DNA of 12,850 nucleotides, from the NCBI GenBank assembly GCA_031256305.1, contig JAIRQU010000060.1, positions 1-12,850 on the forward strand, written 5' to 3'. The stretch is from Burkholderiaceae bacterium. GTDB taxonomy: Bacteria; Pseudomonadota; Gammaproteobacteria; Burkholderiales; Burkholderiaceae_C. Positions 1 to 7,185 of the stretch are shown piece by piece. The position numbers and the translations under genes were made by a program. The notes under the pieces are model-generated. The model searched no databases. It was not told where the DNA came from and saw only the letters and a list, made by a program, of their open reading frames with translations. How positions within the stretch are numbered: the stretch's first letter is position 1; each line of letters opens with the position of its first letter.

Positions 1-246
1 CTTGACAACTCGGTCTATCCTTCTGCCGATCAAGGCTTGCAGGCGCTGGTCGCCAAGCCCGCCACCGATCCCGTGCCGCCCAACTGGAAAGGGCCATATC
101 TGGAAAAGCTCCCCAACGACCCGTGGGGCCATCCCTATGTATACCTCAACCCCGGCGTCAAGGACGATGTGGACGTGATGAGCTACGGCGCCGATGGCGT
201 GAGCGGCGGCGAAGGCAAGAACGCCGACATCGGCAGTTGGCAGTAA
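1..246 (+). CDS. gspG: Type II secretion major pseudopilin GspG (3' part only)
   Basis: This is the C-terminal 81 residues of the major pseudopilin; the gene starts upstream of the window. GspG is the main subunit of the periplasmic pseudopilus that pushes substrates through the GspD secretin. The reading frame is open from base 1. It carries the family's globular-domain signatures: YPSADQGLQALVAKP near the start, the YLEKLPNDPWGHPY segment, and the calcium-site loop region SYGADGVSGGEGKNADIGSW at the extreme C-terminus. The prepilin leader and N-terminal helix are outside the window. gspH begins 23 bp after the stop, so the gene belongs to the gspG-to-gspM operon. Identification rests on recalled family sequence, but the match is strong throughout. 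Confidence 0.96.
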   Translation, partial: LDNSVYPSADQGLQALVAKPATDPVPPNWKGPYLEKLPNDPWGHPYVYLNPGVKDDVDVMSYGADGVSGGEGKNADIGSWQ

Positions 247-269
247 CAGCGCCCGCGCGGTCTGGGCCT

Positions 270-731
270 ATGGACAACCGGCGCGCGCAGTGCGGTTTTA
301 CGCTGCTGGAGCTGATGGTTGTAATCGCCATCGTGGCGCTGGCAACGGCGCTGGCGGCGCTGGCCTTGCCAGCCAGCGGCAGCCGCGCCCTCGCGCGTGA
401 CGCCGACCGCTTGGCCGCCCTGCTGGAAGCCGCGCGCGCCCAGTCCCGCGCTGCCGGGGTGCCGGTGACTTGGCGTCCAGCGCCGGGCGGCTTTACCTTC
501 AGCGGCCTGCCCGCCAGCACCACCACCGACGGCGCGCCCTGGCCCAACCGATGGCTGGATGCCAATACCCAGGCCGCCCTGCTCACCCCCGGCGGCGCGC
601 CGCTGGTGCTGGGGCCTGATCCGGTCATCGGCCCGCAAGCGGTGCTGCTGTACCCGGCGGGCAAAAGCGCGCCGCGGCTGCGCGTGTCCACCGACGGGTT
701 GCGGCCTTTTACCGTGGAAAACGCGCCATGA
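270..731 (+). CDS. gspH: Type II secretion minor pseudopilin GspH
   Basis: A 153-residue minor pseudopilin, thought to link the pseudopilus tip to the GspG shaft. The start at 270 gives a short basic leader (MDNRRAQCG) followed by the prepilin peptidase site G9|F10 and the type IV pilin N-terminal motif FTLLELMVVIAIVAL, with the conserved Glu at mature position 5 (E14) and a hydrophobic helix to about residue 32. The rest is a small Ala/Pro/Gly-rich globular domain, usual for GspH. No clear Shine-Dalgarno precedes the ATG, so translation may be coupled to gspG, which ends 23 bp upstream. Its stop overlaps the gspI start (ATGA, 728-731). The frame is open further upstream, but no earlier start would give a sensible leader. 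The H assignment rests on position in the operon and length, since minor pseudopilins resemble each other at the N-terminus. Confidence 0.92.
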   Translation: MDNRRAQCGFTLLELMVVIAIVALATALAALALPASGSRALARDADRLAALLEAARAQSRAAGVPVTWRPAPGGFTFSGLPASTTTDGAPWPNRWLDANTQAALLTPGGAPLVLGPDPVIGPQAVLLYPAGKSAPRLRVSTDGLRPFTVENAP

Positions 732-1099
732 CCATGACGCGCCGCCGCGCGAATCCCGGCTTTACGCTGATCGAGGTGATGGTGGCGCTGGCCATCACCG
801 CCATCGCGCTGGTAGCCGGTTTCAAGGCCACCGATTCCCTGACCAACGATGCCGACCGGCAAGCCGCGGTGCTGCTGGGACATATTTGCGCCGAAAACAC
901 GCTGATCGCGCTGCGCCTGGCGCGTCGCCTGCCCGGCGTAGGCGACACCGACAACGTTTGCGTTCAAGGCGGACGCCGTTTTACCGTGACGCAAAGCGTA
1001 TTGCCCACGCCCAACCCCTATTTCAGGCGAGTGCAGGCCACGGTACGCCAAAACGGCTGGGTCGTGGTGCGCCTGTCCACCTTGATGGGACAGCGATGA
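728..1099 (+). CDS. gspI: Type II secretion minor pseudopilin GspI
   Basis: A 123-residue minor pseudopilin. GspI is the core of the GspI-J-K tip complex that primes pseudopilus assembly. The leader MTMTRRRANPG ends at the G11|F12 cleavage site, followed by FTLIEVMVALAITAIAL with Glu at mature position 5 (E16). The downstream pattern (N..AENTLIALRL, then a C-terminal beta-rich part ending in VVRLSTLMGQR) and the length fit GspI well. The start overlaps the gspH stop (ATGA), and its own stop overlaps the gspJ start in the same way (1096-1099), so the genes are almost certainly co-transcribed and translationally coupled. A second ATG two codons in is an equally possible start. Confidence 0.95.
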   Translation: MTMTRRRANPGFTLIEVMVALAITAIALVAGFKATDSLTNDADRQAAVLLGHICAENTLIALRLARRLPGVGDTDNVCVQGGRRFTVTQSVLPTPNPYFRRVQATVRQNGWVVVRLSTLMGQR

Positions 1100-1845
1100 A
1101 ACGCGCCGGTTCGACGCATGGCGCGGCTGGCGGCGCGGGGCGGCGCGGCTTCACGCTGGTGGAAGTGCTGGTCGCGCTGGCCGTGATGGCGCTCATGGCC
1201 GCGCTTACCTGGCGCGGCATCGACGGCATAACCCGAGCGCAGGCAGCCAACCGCCAGTCCACCGACGATACGCTGGCGCTGCAAGCGGGGCTGACGCAGT
1301 GGCGCGCCGATCTGGACGCCATCGCCAGTTGGCCCGTGCCGCTGCTGACCACCGGCGGCAACAACCTTGCGCCACTGACTACCCAGCGCAGTCTGGCCTG
1401 GAACGGCAGCACGCTGCGCCTGACGCGCTCCGACGCCGCCAACCCCGCCGCCGGGCTGCGCGTGGTGGCCTGGACGCGCCAGAGCGCCACCGGCTGGTGG
1501 CTGCGCTGGCAGTCCGCGCCGTTGACCACGATGCAGGCGTGGGCCGCCGCCTGGGACAGCGCCGCGCGCTGGAGCCAGGACGCCAGCATGAACGGACTGG
1601 GCGCGGCCGCCGGAGATGGCGCGCAAGCCGTGGCCATTATCCGCGTCAGCGACTGGCAGTTGTATTACTTTCGCAATAACGCCTGGACCAACCCGCTGTC
1701 CAGCCCGGCGGGAAACGCCAGCGCGGCGCTGACCAATCTGCCCGATGGCGTCCGGCTGCTGCTCACGCTGGCGCCCGGCCAGGGCATCGCCGGACAGATC
1801 AGCGTCGATTGGGTGCGGCCCACGTTTACCGGGAGCGGAACATGA
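1096..1845 (+). CDS. gspJ: Type II secretion minor pseudopilin GspJ
   Basis: A 249-residue minor pseudopilin, the third member of the GspI-J-K tip complex. The ATG at 1096 overlaps the gspI stop and gives an 18-residue leader rich in Gly and Arg that ends RRG|F, followed by FTLVEVLVALAVMALMAAL with Glu at mature position 5 (E23). Right after the helix, the segment TWRGIDGITRAQ is typical of GspJ. The C-terminus holds VRLLLTLAPGQGI and SVDWVRPTF-like strands. The length is at the upper end for GspJ, which is generally about 190-240 residues. The frame is open far upstream of 1096, but that stretch overlaps gspH and gspI and has no pilin-like sequence. The stop overlaps the gspK start. Confidence 0.95.
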   Translation: MKRAGSTHGAAGGAGRRGFTLVEVLVALAVMALMAALTWRGIDGITRAQAANRQSTDDTLALQAGLTQWRADLDAIASWPVPLLTTGGNNLAPLTTQRSLAWNGSTLRLTRSDAANPAAGLRVVAWTRQSATGWWLRWQSAPLTTMQAWAAAWDSAARWSQDASMNGLGAAAGDGAQAVAIIRVSDWQLYYFRNNAWTNPLSSPAGNASAALTNLPDGVRLLLTLAPGQGIAGQISVDWVRPTFTGSGT

Positions 1846-2882
1846 TGCGCCGCCGCGCAAAGCCCCCGCAATGGGGCGCGGCCCTGCTGATGGCCCTGAT
1901 TACCGTGGCGCTGGTAGCCACGCTGGCGGCCGCGGCGCTGTGGCGGCAATGGCGCGGCATCGAGGTCGAAAGCGCCGAACGCACCCGCGTGCAATCGGCC
2001 TGGCTGCTCACCGGCGCGCTGGACTGGGCGCGCCTGCTGCTGCTGGGCGACTTGGTCGAGGACCGGCAACACGGCGCGCTGGTCGATCACCTGGGCGAGC
2101 CGTGGGCCGTGCCGCTGGCCGAATCGCGCTTGTCGGACTTTCTGTCCGCCGGCCAATCCAGCGGCGCGTCCGATCTGGAACGCAACGCCTTTCTTTCGGG
2201 CCAGATCACCGACCTGCAATCGCGCCTGAACGTGCTCAATCTGGCCGCGCCCGACGCCGACACGCAGGCGGCCGCGCGGGCGCGTTTCACGCGCCTGTTC
2301 CAGACGCTGGGCCTGCCCATCAGCCAGCTCGCCGCGCTGCAACGCGGCCTGATCTGCGCCTATGCCGCCATGTATCCCGTCACCGGCAGCGGCACGGGCA
2401 GCGCGTGCGGCAACCCGCCCCTGCTGCCGCAGCGGGTCGAGCAACTAACCTGGCTGGGACTGGACGCGGCCACCCTGACGCGCCTGGCGCCCTACATCGC
2501 CGTGCTGCCGCTGCCGGTAACGGGCGGCATCGTTCCTGTCAACCTCAACACCGCCAGCAATGTGGTGATCTACGCCGCATTGCCGGGGCTGCAAGCCGCG
2601 CAGGCTGAACAATTGGTCACGCTGCGGCAATCGACCTACTTCAAAAGCGTGGACGACGCGGTGCAGCGCGGCAACCTCGACACCGCCAGCGTCAACACCG
2701 ACTGGGCCGCCGTCAACAGCAGCTTCTTCGAGGTGCATGGACGCCTGCGTCTGGATGACGCCACGCTGCAAGAGATCGCCGCCGTGGAACGCGCCATTTT
2801 GCCCACGCAGCCCACGCCCATCGTGTTTCCGCTCTGGCGCGCGCGCAGCGCGCTCACGTCCGGTGACCTGGACGCGCCGTAA
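1842..2882 (+). CDS. gspK: Type II secretion minor pseudopilin GspK
   Basis: A 346-residue minor pseudopilin that caps the pseudopilus tip. The leader MMRRRAKPPQWG is followed by a predicted cleavage at G12|A13 and a hydrophobic helix (AALLMALITVALVATLAAAALW). Mature position 5 is Met, not Glu; lack of Glu5 is a known hallmark of GspK. Further family features are the post-helix R/E-rich segment (VESAERTRVQSAWLLTGALDW), the ITDLQSRLNVLNL motif (122-134), and VNLNTAS at 233-239 in the second SAM-like domain. The segment with Cys172 and Cys189 could hold a disulfide, but this is inferred only. GGAG at 1832-1835 lies 6 nt before the first ATG; a second ATG at 1845 is also usable. The start overlaps the gspJ stop (ATGA). 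Confidence 0.96.
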   Translation: MMRRRAKPPQWGAALLMALITVALVATLAAAALWRQWRGIEVESAERTRVQSAWLLTGALDWARLLLLGDLVEDRQHGALVDHLGEPWAVPLAESRLSDFLSAGQSSGASDLERNAFLSGQITDLQSRLNVLNLAAPDADTQAAARARFTRLFQTLGLPISQLAALQRGLICAYAAMYPVTGSGTGSACGNPPLLPQRVEQLTWLGLDAATLTRLAPYIAVLPLPVTGGIVPVNLNTASNVVIYAALPGLQAAQAEQLVTLRQSTYFKSVDDAVQRGNLDTASVNTDWAAVNSSFFEVHGRLRLDDATLQEIAAVERAILPTQPTPIVFPLWRARSALTSGDLDAP

Positions 2883-2921
2883 AGCCCGCTCCGCGCCCTG
2901 CTCTCTACAATTGTCCGCGCC

Positions 2922-4148
2922 ATGAGTCTGCTCCTCGTTGCCTTGCCGCCCGGCGCGCCGGGGACGTATCCGTATGCCATCTTGCGCGATAGCGGGGCAA
3001 TATCCGATCATGGCGTGGCCGCGGCGGTTCTGTTGCCGTCCGCCGGACGCGGCGTCGAAGTGGCGGCGATTGCGCCGGCACGGCTGCTGTCGTGGCACCG
3101 CGTAACGCTGCCCAAGGGCATTGGCCCCGGCTCGCCCCGGTTGGCGGCGGTGCTGGCGGGGCTGCTGGAAGAGCGCCTGCTTGACGAGCCGGAACAGTTG
3201 CACTTTGCGCTGGCCCCCGGCGCGCGCGCGGGCGCGGAAACAGACGTGGCGGTATGCGACAAAGCCTGGCTGACCGCGCACCTGAAGGCGCTGGAAGCCG
3301 CCGAACGCCCCGTGGCGCGCATCCTGCCGGAAGCCGCGCCGCGCGCGGGCCAAGCGCCGCAAGCGCTGGCCGCTGGCGAGCCAGGCCGCGCCGAATTGAT
3401 TCTCACTGGCGGCGCGCTGGCGGGCGTGCAGACGCTGCCGCTACCCGATGACGCCGCCTTGCACGCGCTGATTTCGGGCGTTTTCGGCGCGGACGCCGGC
3501 GCGCTGGAATTGCTGGCCGAGCCGCCGGTGGCGCAGCAGGCCGAGCAGCTCTTTCAATGCCCGGCGCAATTGGTCACGCCCGCCGAGCGGTGGCTGGCGG
3601 CAAGCCGTTCGCGCTGGAACCTGGCGCAGATGGCGCTGGCGCAAGGCGGCCGCGCGCGCGCCGCGCGCCGTCTGGCGGCCTGGCGGCGCGACCTGCTGCA
3701 CGCGCCGCTGTGGCGGCCCGCGCGCTGGGGGCTGGCGCTGTTGCTGGTCATCAACCTGATTGGCCTGAACGCCCGCGCCTGGCACGAGAAGAACGACCTG
3801 ACCGCGCGCCGCGCGCAAATCGCCGCCATGCTGACCGCCACGTTCCCGCAAGTCAAGGTGGTGGAAGACGCGCCCGCGCAAATGGCGCGCGAGGTGCGGC
3901 AACTGCGCCAGTCCACCGGCAGCGCGGCGCCGGGCGATCTGGAACCGATGCTGGCGGCCTGGGCCGGCGTGAGCGAGACCCCCGTGCCCGCCGCCATCGA
4001 ATACAGCCCCGGCCAATTGCGGCTGACGGGCGTACAACCGAGCGCCGATCAGCTCACGCAAGCCAACGCGCGCCTGCGGCCGCAGGGCTATCAGCTCAAA
4101 ACCGAAAACGACACCTTGGTGTTGCGCACGCTCAATGAGGCATCCTGA
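2922..4148 (+). CDS. gspL: Type II secretion assembly-platform protein GspL
   Basis: A 408-residue inner-membrane protein that links the cytoplasmic ATPase GspE to the periplasmic GspM and the pseudopilus. The first ~260 residues form the cytoplasmic actin-like domain. Near its end is the characteristic SRSRWNLAQMALAQG segment (about 228-242). A single membrane helix follows at about 268-285 (WGLALLLVINLIGLNARAW), then a periplasmic ferredoxin-like domain. It starts 39 bp after gspK, the widest gap in the gsp block. No Shine-Dalgarno is visible, but a TACAAT hexamer (2906-2911) ends 10 nt before the ATG. The gene ends 1 nt before the preferred gspM start. The sequence is Ala-rich, but length and domain order are normal. 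Confidence 0.94.
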   Translation: MSLLLVALPPGAPGTYPYAILRDSGAISDHGVAAAVLLPSAGRGVEVAAIAPARLLSWHRVTLPKGIGPGSPRLAAVLAGLLEERLLDEPEQLHFALAPGARAGAETDVAVCDKAWLTAHLKALEAAERPVARILPEAAPRAGQAPQALAAGEPGRAELILTGGALAGVQTLPLPDDAALHALISGVFGADAGALELLAEPPVAQQAEQLFQCPAQLVTPAERWLAASRSRWNLAQMALAQGGRARAARRLAAWRRDLLHAPLWRPARWGLALLLVINLIGLNARAWHEKNDLTARRAQIAAMLTATFPQVKVVEDAPAQMAREVRQLRQSTGSAAPGDLEPMLAAWAGVSETPVPAAIEYSPGQLRLTGVQPSADQLTQANARLRPQGYQLKTENDTLVLRTLNEAS

Positions 4149-4149
4149 C

Positions 4150-4659
4150 ATGACCGTTCCCGCCGCCGCAACCGCTTGGCGCGCGTTCTGGCAACGCCTA
4201 GCGCCGCGTGAGCGCATGGCCGTTGCGCTGGCCGCCGCCGTGATTGGCGTGGGGCTGATCTGGGGCCTGCTGCTGGTTCCGGCGCTGGGCGCGCTGCGCC
4301 AGGCCGGACAAGAGCGCTTGGCGCTGGCGGCGCAAGCGCAACAGATGCAGCGCCTGGTCCAGCAGGCTCAGGCGCTCAAGGCATTGCCCAAACTGAGCGC
4401 CGCCGACGCGCTGCGCGCGCTGCAAACCGCCACCGATCAACGGCTGGGCCAGTCCGCCAAGCTGACCGCGCAAGGCGAACGCGCCAGCCTAACGCTAACC
4501 CGCGTCAGCGCGGCGCAACTGGCTGCGTGGCTGGCCGAGGCGCGCGCCAACGCGCGCGCCTCGGTGCAGGAAATGCGCCTGACCCGCGATGCGTCCGCCG
4601 CATCCGGCGCCGCGCCGCTGTGGAGCGGCACGCTGGCGCTAACCTTGCCGCCGTCATGA
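4150..4659 (+). CDS. gspM: Type II secretion assembly-platform protein GspM
   Basis: A 169-residue bitopic inner-membrane protein, partner of GspL in the assembly platform. It has a short cytoplasmic tail with the family-typical LAPRERMAVALAA, one membrane helix at about residues 25-46 (VALAAAVIGVGLIWGLLLVPAL), then a periplasmic coiled-coil-like part rich in Ala, Gln and Leu (RLALAAQAQQMQRLVQQAQAL) and a small C-terminal domain. I chose the ATG at 4150 because GAGG at 4137-4140 is well spaced for it and it follows the gspL stop by 1 nt. The in-frame ATG at 4135 would add MRHPD and overlap gspL. No gspN follows: the next 115 bp hold no long reading frame resembling it. Confidence 0.92.
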   Translation: MTVPAAATAWRAFWQRLAPRERMAVALAAAVIGVGLIWGLLLVPALGALRQAGQERLALAAQAQQMQRLVQQAQALKALPKLSAADALRALQTATDQRLGQSAKLTAQGERASLTLTRVSAAQLAAWLAEARANARASVQEMRLTRDASAASGAAPLWSGTLALTLPPS

Positions 4660-4685
4660 TGGCCATGACGCGCCTATTCGGAATT

Positions 4686-4712
4686 GCGCCCGGCGCGCGG
4701 CATGGCGGGCGC
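4686..4712 (+). other. GC-rich hairpin after gspM
   Basis: A perfect 7-bp inverted repeat, GCGCCCG (4686-4692) and CGGGCGC (4706-4712), encloses a 13-nt loop. It starts 26 nt after the gspM stop. No T-run follows, so it is not a textbook intrinsic terminator. It could stabilise the 3' end of the gsp mRNA or mark the boundary between the gsp operon and hpf. In such GC-rich DNA a chance occurrence is possible. Confidence 0.35.
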
Positions 4713-4721
4713 GGTTCAGGC

Positions 4722-4727
4722 TATAAA
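4722..4727 (+). promoter_or_regulatory. Candidate -10 element upstream of hpf
   Basis: TATAAA stands in a locally AT-rich patch (4720-4742) of otherwise GC-rich sequence, 47 nt before the hpf start and just after the hairpin following gspM. It is a plausible sigma-70 -10 element for hpf-ptsN-hprK. No recognisable -35 hexamer lies 16-18 bp upstream (the 17-bp position reads GGCATG), so support is weak. Confidence 0.35.
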
Positions 4728-4762
4728 GGAATCTTCGTCAACTACCGGCCCCTCGCGGCCAC

Positions 4763-4769
4763 AGGAGGT
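4763..4769 (+). promoter_or_regulatory. Strong ribosome binding site of hpf
   Basis: AGGAGGT is a full match to the anti-Shine-Dalgarno core, 5 nt before the ATG at 4775. It is the best RBS in the window and fixes the hpf start. A small GGCC/GGCC inverted repeat (4747-4760) lies directly upstream but leaves the site free. Confidence 0.85.
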
Positions 4770-4774
4770 ATGTC

Positions 4775-5104
4775 ATGAACTTGACGATCAGCGGGCATCA
4801 TCTGGAAGTCACGCCGACGCTACGCGATTACGTCACCGGCAAACTCGATCGCGTGCTGCGGCACTTCGATCAGGTGGTGGAAGTGCGGGTACTGCTCTCG
4901 GTGGATAACACGCAGGAAAAGACGCGCCGCCAGAAAGCCGAATGCCGCATCGGCGTCAAGGGCAACGATCTGTACGCCGAAAGCCTGCACGAGGATTTGT
5001 ACGCCGCAATCGACGATCTGACGGACAAGCTCGACCGCCAGGTCATGCGGTACAAGGACAAGGTACAAGCGCACGGGCGGGACGCGGCCAAGCGTCTGGC
5101 GTGA
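4775..5104 (+). CDS. hpf: Ribosome hibernation promoting factor (short HPF/YhbH type)
   Basis: A 109-residue protein of the short HPF/YfiA family. These proteins bind the 30S decoding region in stationary phase or starvation and promote inactive 70S or 100S ribosomes. The N-terminal beta strand [20 protein letters not shown], the following helix ([22 protein letters not shown]), the basic strand ([15 protein letters not shown]) and the second helix ([25 protein letters not shown]) give the whole beta-alpha-beta-beta-beta-alpha fold. The lack of a C-terminal dimerisation domain makes it the short form. It leads the hpf-ptsN-hprK cluster. In many proteobacteria hpf follows rpoN; here it follows the gsp genes, and rpoN is not in the window. 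Confidence 0.95.
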   Translation: MNLTISGHHLEVTPTLRDYVTGKLDRVLRHFDQVVEVRVLLSVDNTQEKTRRQKAECRIGVKGNDLYAESLHEDLYAAIDDLTDKLDRQVMRYKDKVQAHGRDAAKRLA

Positions 5105-5111
5105 CCGGCCC

Positions 5112-5123
5112 GCGCCGCGGCGC
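5112..5123. repeat. 12-bp perfect palindrome between hpf and ptsN
   Basis: GCGCCGCGGCGC is self-complementary over all 12 bases, 8 nt after the hpf stop, in the 75-bp gap before ptsN. It could be a binding site for a dimeric protein. With no loop it would make only a poor RNA hairpin. A TAAACT hexamer (5131-5136) follows, but without a convincing -35. Given the base composition it may be chance. Confidence 0.3.
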
Positions 5124-5179
5124 CAGGGCGTAAACTCGCGGCCTTCGCAAGAGTCGCGGCTTATGACGCGCCATAACGC

Positions 5180-5650
5180 ATGAATCGTCTCGCATCCATA
5201 CTCCCGGCCGGGCAGGTGTTGGCCGGCGTCCCCGTCACAAGCAAGAAACGCGCATTCGAGGAAGCCGGCTTGCTGTTCGAGAGTCAGCATGGTCTTGCGC
5301 GGGCGCTCGTCTCCGACAGTCTGTTCGCCCGCGAACGGCTCGGTTCCACCGGACTGGGGCATGGCGTGGCGATTCCGCATGGCCGCATCAAGGGCCTGAA
5401 GGCCCCGATGGCGGCGGTGCTGCAACTGCAAGCGCCCATCGGCTTTGACGCGCCCGACGCGCAGCCGGTCAACCTGCTGATCTTTCTGCTGGTGCCCGAG
5501 GCGGCGACGCAAAAACATCTGGAAATCCTCTCTGAAATCGCCGAACTGCTCAGTGACGCGCGGCTGCGCGAACGACTCAAGACCGCCGCGTCCGCCGAAG
5601 AACTGTACGGCCTGATCGAACACTGGCAGCCCATCCAGGCCGCCGCCTGA
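5180..5650 (+). CDS. ptsN: Nitrogen-PTS EIIA component PtsN (EIIA-Ntr)
   Basis: A 156-residue EIIA of the regulatory nitrogen-related phosphotransferase system. It accepts phosphate from the HPr-like protein NPr and regulates other proteins (for example potassium transport, sensor kinases or carbon-storage pathways in other bacteria) and does not transport sugar. The phosphoacceptor is visible in [12 protein letters not shown], with His at residue 67. The preceding [11 protein letters not shown] and the following [30 protein letters not shown] are classic fructose/mannitol-type EIIA-2 signatures. The ATG at 5180 gives a normal length; the ATG at 5163 is in another frame. No clear Shine-Dalgarno is visible. 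It lies 75 bp after hpf and 31 bp before hprK, an arrangement known in betaproteobacteria. EI and HPr genes are not in the window. Confidence 0.95.
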   Translation: MNRLASILPAGQVLAGVPVTSKKRAFEEAGLLFESQHGLARALVSDSLFARERLGSTGLGHGVAIPHGRIKGLKAPMAAVLQLQAPIGFDAPDAQPVNLLIFLLVPEAATQKHLEILSEIAELLSDARLRERLKTAASAEELYGLIEHWQPIQAAA

Positions 5651-5681
5651 TCGCCCGTCCGCAACCCATCCGCGCCCCGCC

Positions 5682-6653
5682 GTGAAGCCCGCCGCCATTA
5701 GCGCCGACGCCTTGTTCGAGGCGCAACGCCCTTGCCTGCATTGGGAATGGGTAGCCGGTCAGGGCGAAATGGAGCGGCACTTCGACCCCAAGACGGTGCA
5801 GCAGGCGCGCTCGGCGGCCGATTTGGTGGGGTACCTCAACTACATCCACCCGAACCGGATGCAGATTCTAGGCGCGCGCGAAATGGCCTATCTGCTCAAG
5901 GACGGGCCTGAGGATTGCGCCCGGCGCATTGCGCGCATCGTCGCCCTGGATCCGCCCGCGCTGGTGCTGTGCGACGGCGCGGTCGCGCCCGACGCGCTCA
6001 TCGCCACCTGCGCGCGGGCGCAGATTCCGCTGTTTGCCTCGCCCGAATCGGCGGCGATGGTGGTGGACGTGTTGCGCGCCTATCTGTCACGCCACTTTGC
6101 CGAGCGCACCACCATGCACGGCGTGTTCATGGACATCCTGGGCGTGGGCGTGCTCATCACCGGCGAATCGGGGTTGGGCAAAAGTGAAGTCGGGCTGGAG
6201 CTGATCTCGCGCGGCAACGGTCTAGTCGCCGATGACGCGGTGGACTTCTACCGGGTCAACCAGACCACTGTCGAGGGGCGCTGCCCGGAACTGCTGCAAA
6301 ACCTGCTGGAAGTGCGCGGCATCGGCCTGCTGGACATCCGCGCCATCTTTGGCGAAACGGCGGTGCGCCGCAAGATGCGGCTGCACCTGATCGTGAATTT
6401 GATGCGGCTGGAAAACCTGGAGCGCGACTACGACCGGCTGCCCGGCGAACCGCTGACGCAGCCGGTGCTGGGCGTGCCGATTCACAAGGCCATCATCCCC
6501 GTAACCGCCGGGCGCAATGTGGCCGTGCTGGTCGAAGCCGCTGTGCGCAACTGCATCCTGCAACTGCGCGGCATCGACACCTACCGCGACTTCGTCGAGC
6601 GCCATCGCCGGGCGCTAGCGCAAAATAATGACGGCCCAAGCGATACACCATAA
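5682..6653 (+). CDS. hprK: HPr kinase/phosphorylase
   Basis: A 323-residue bifunctional HPr(Ser) kinase/phosphorylase, which phosphorylates HPr on a serine and removes it again, adjusting PTS signalling. The C-terminal catalytic half has the Walker A loop GESGLGKS at 161-168, the conserved His in TTMHGVFMD (146), the acidic pair in LVADDAV (184-185), and the HprK signature [17 protein letters not shown] around 208-224. The N-terminal ~130 residues are the usual regulatory domain ([12 protein letters not shown], then [11 protein letters not shown]). Translation starts at GTG (5682); no upstream in-frame start exists after the ptsN stop. No Shine-Dalgarno is apparent, which fits coupling to ptsN 31 bp upstream. 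The gene ends 7 bp from the convergent pncC. The rapZ and ptsO genes that often follow hprK are absent here. Confidence 0.97.
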   Translation: MKPAAISADALFEAQRPCLHWEWVAGQGEMERHFDPKTVQQARSAADLVGYLNYIHPNRMQILGAREMAYLLKDGPEDCARRIARIVALDPPALVLCDGAVAPDALIATCARAQIPLFASPESAAMVVDVLRAYLSRHFAERTTMHGVFMDILGVGVLITGESGLGKSEVGLELISRGNGLVADDAVDFYRVNQTTVEGRCPELLQNLLEVRGIGLLDIRAIFGETAVRRKMRLHLIVNLMRLENLERDYDRLPGEPLTQPVLGVPIHKAIIPVTAGRNVAVLVEAAVRNCILQLRGIDTYRDFVERHRRALAQNNDGPSDTP

Positions 6654-6660
6654 ATCCGTA

Positions 6661-7185
6661 TCAGTCTGCGGCGGCTCGCACCCCGTCGCACAGCCGCGTT
6701 AGCGCGTGCGCGACGGTCTGGGCGCGCACGGCGGCGCGGTCGCCCTCGAAGCGTTGCACCGCCGTCCACGCGCGGTCTCCAACGCACCAGCCAAACCATA
6801 CGGTGCCCACAGGCTTGTCCGGACCGCCGCCGGGGCCGGCCACGCCCGTGACGGCCACGGCGGCCTGCACGCCCGCACGCTCCCGCGCGCCCAGCGCCAG
6901 GGCGCGCGCCACGGAAGCGCTAACCGCGCCGTGCCGCTCGATCAAATCGGCGGGCACGCCGAGCAATTGCGTTTTGGCGGCGTTGCTGTAAGTGACCCAA
7001 CCCCGGTCGAACCAGTCGCTGGAGCCGGCCTGGTCGGTGCAGGCGGCGGCGATCAGGCCGCCGGTACAGCTTTCAGCGGTGGCCATATGCCAGCCGCGGG
7101 CCTTGAGCAAAACCGCCAAGTCAACCACGGCATGGGCCGCATCAGCGCGCGCGCACGCAACCAAGCGCTCATTTTTTAAGAGCAT
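6661..7185 (-). CDS. pncC: Nicotinamide-nucleotide amidase PncC (CinA C-terminal domain family)
   Basis: A 174-residue stand-alone CinA C-terminal domain protein. The family deamidates nicotinamide mononucleotide to nicotinate mononucleotide in NAD recycling. Key motifs are ATAESCTGG (35-43, with the probable catalytic Ser39), [14 protein letters not shown] (64-77), and [22 protein letters not shown] (111-132). The N-terminal CinA (COG1058) domain is missing, as in E. coli PncC. I chose the ATG at 7185 because it overlaps the pgpA stop as TAATG and gives a normal length. The frame is open 13 codons further upstream inside pgpA. No Shine-Dalgarno is seen, so re-initiation after pgpA is likely. 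It is the last gene of the minus-strand adk-pgpA-pncC group. Confidence 0.93.
   Translation of the reverse strand: MLLKNERLVACARADAAHAVVDLAVLLKARGWHMATAESCTGGLIAAACTDQAGSSDWFDRGWVTYSNAAKTQLLGVPADLIERHGAVSASVARALALGARERAGVQAAVAVTGVAGPGGGPDKPVGTVWFGWCVGDRAWTAVQRFEGDRAAVRAQTVAHALTRLCDGVRAAAD

Noticed and set aside
158..1051. Long open frame antisense to gspG/gspH/gspI.
   Set aside because: It is Arg/Ala/Gly-rich with no family resemblance, and it lies opposite clearly recognisable pseudopilin genes. High GC makes such shadow frames common; the same holds for other long antisense frames, such as 8164-9519 opposite adk and yghU.
4660..4774. Sigma-54 promoter before hpf, expected because ptsN is linked to nitrogen control.
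   Set aside because: The TTGC at 4684-4687 has no GG dinucleotide at the right distance upstream, so the -24/-12 pattern is not met.
4527..4778. Open frame across the gspM end and the hpf leader as a gspN remnant.
   Set aside because: Its translation shows no GspN-like features, most of it overlaps gspM in another frame, and it runs into the hpf Shine-Dalgarno.
6612..6621. GCGCTAGCGC palindrome at the hprK end as a terminator.
   Set aside because: It has no loop (only 3 bp could pair around CTAG), lies inside the coding region, and no T-run follows.
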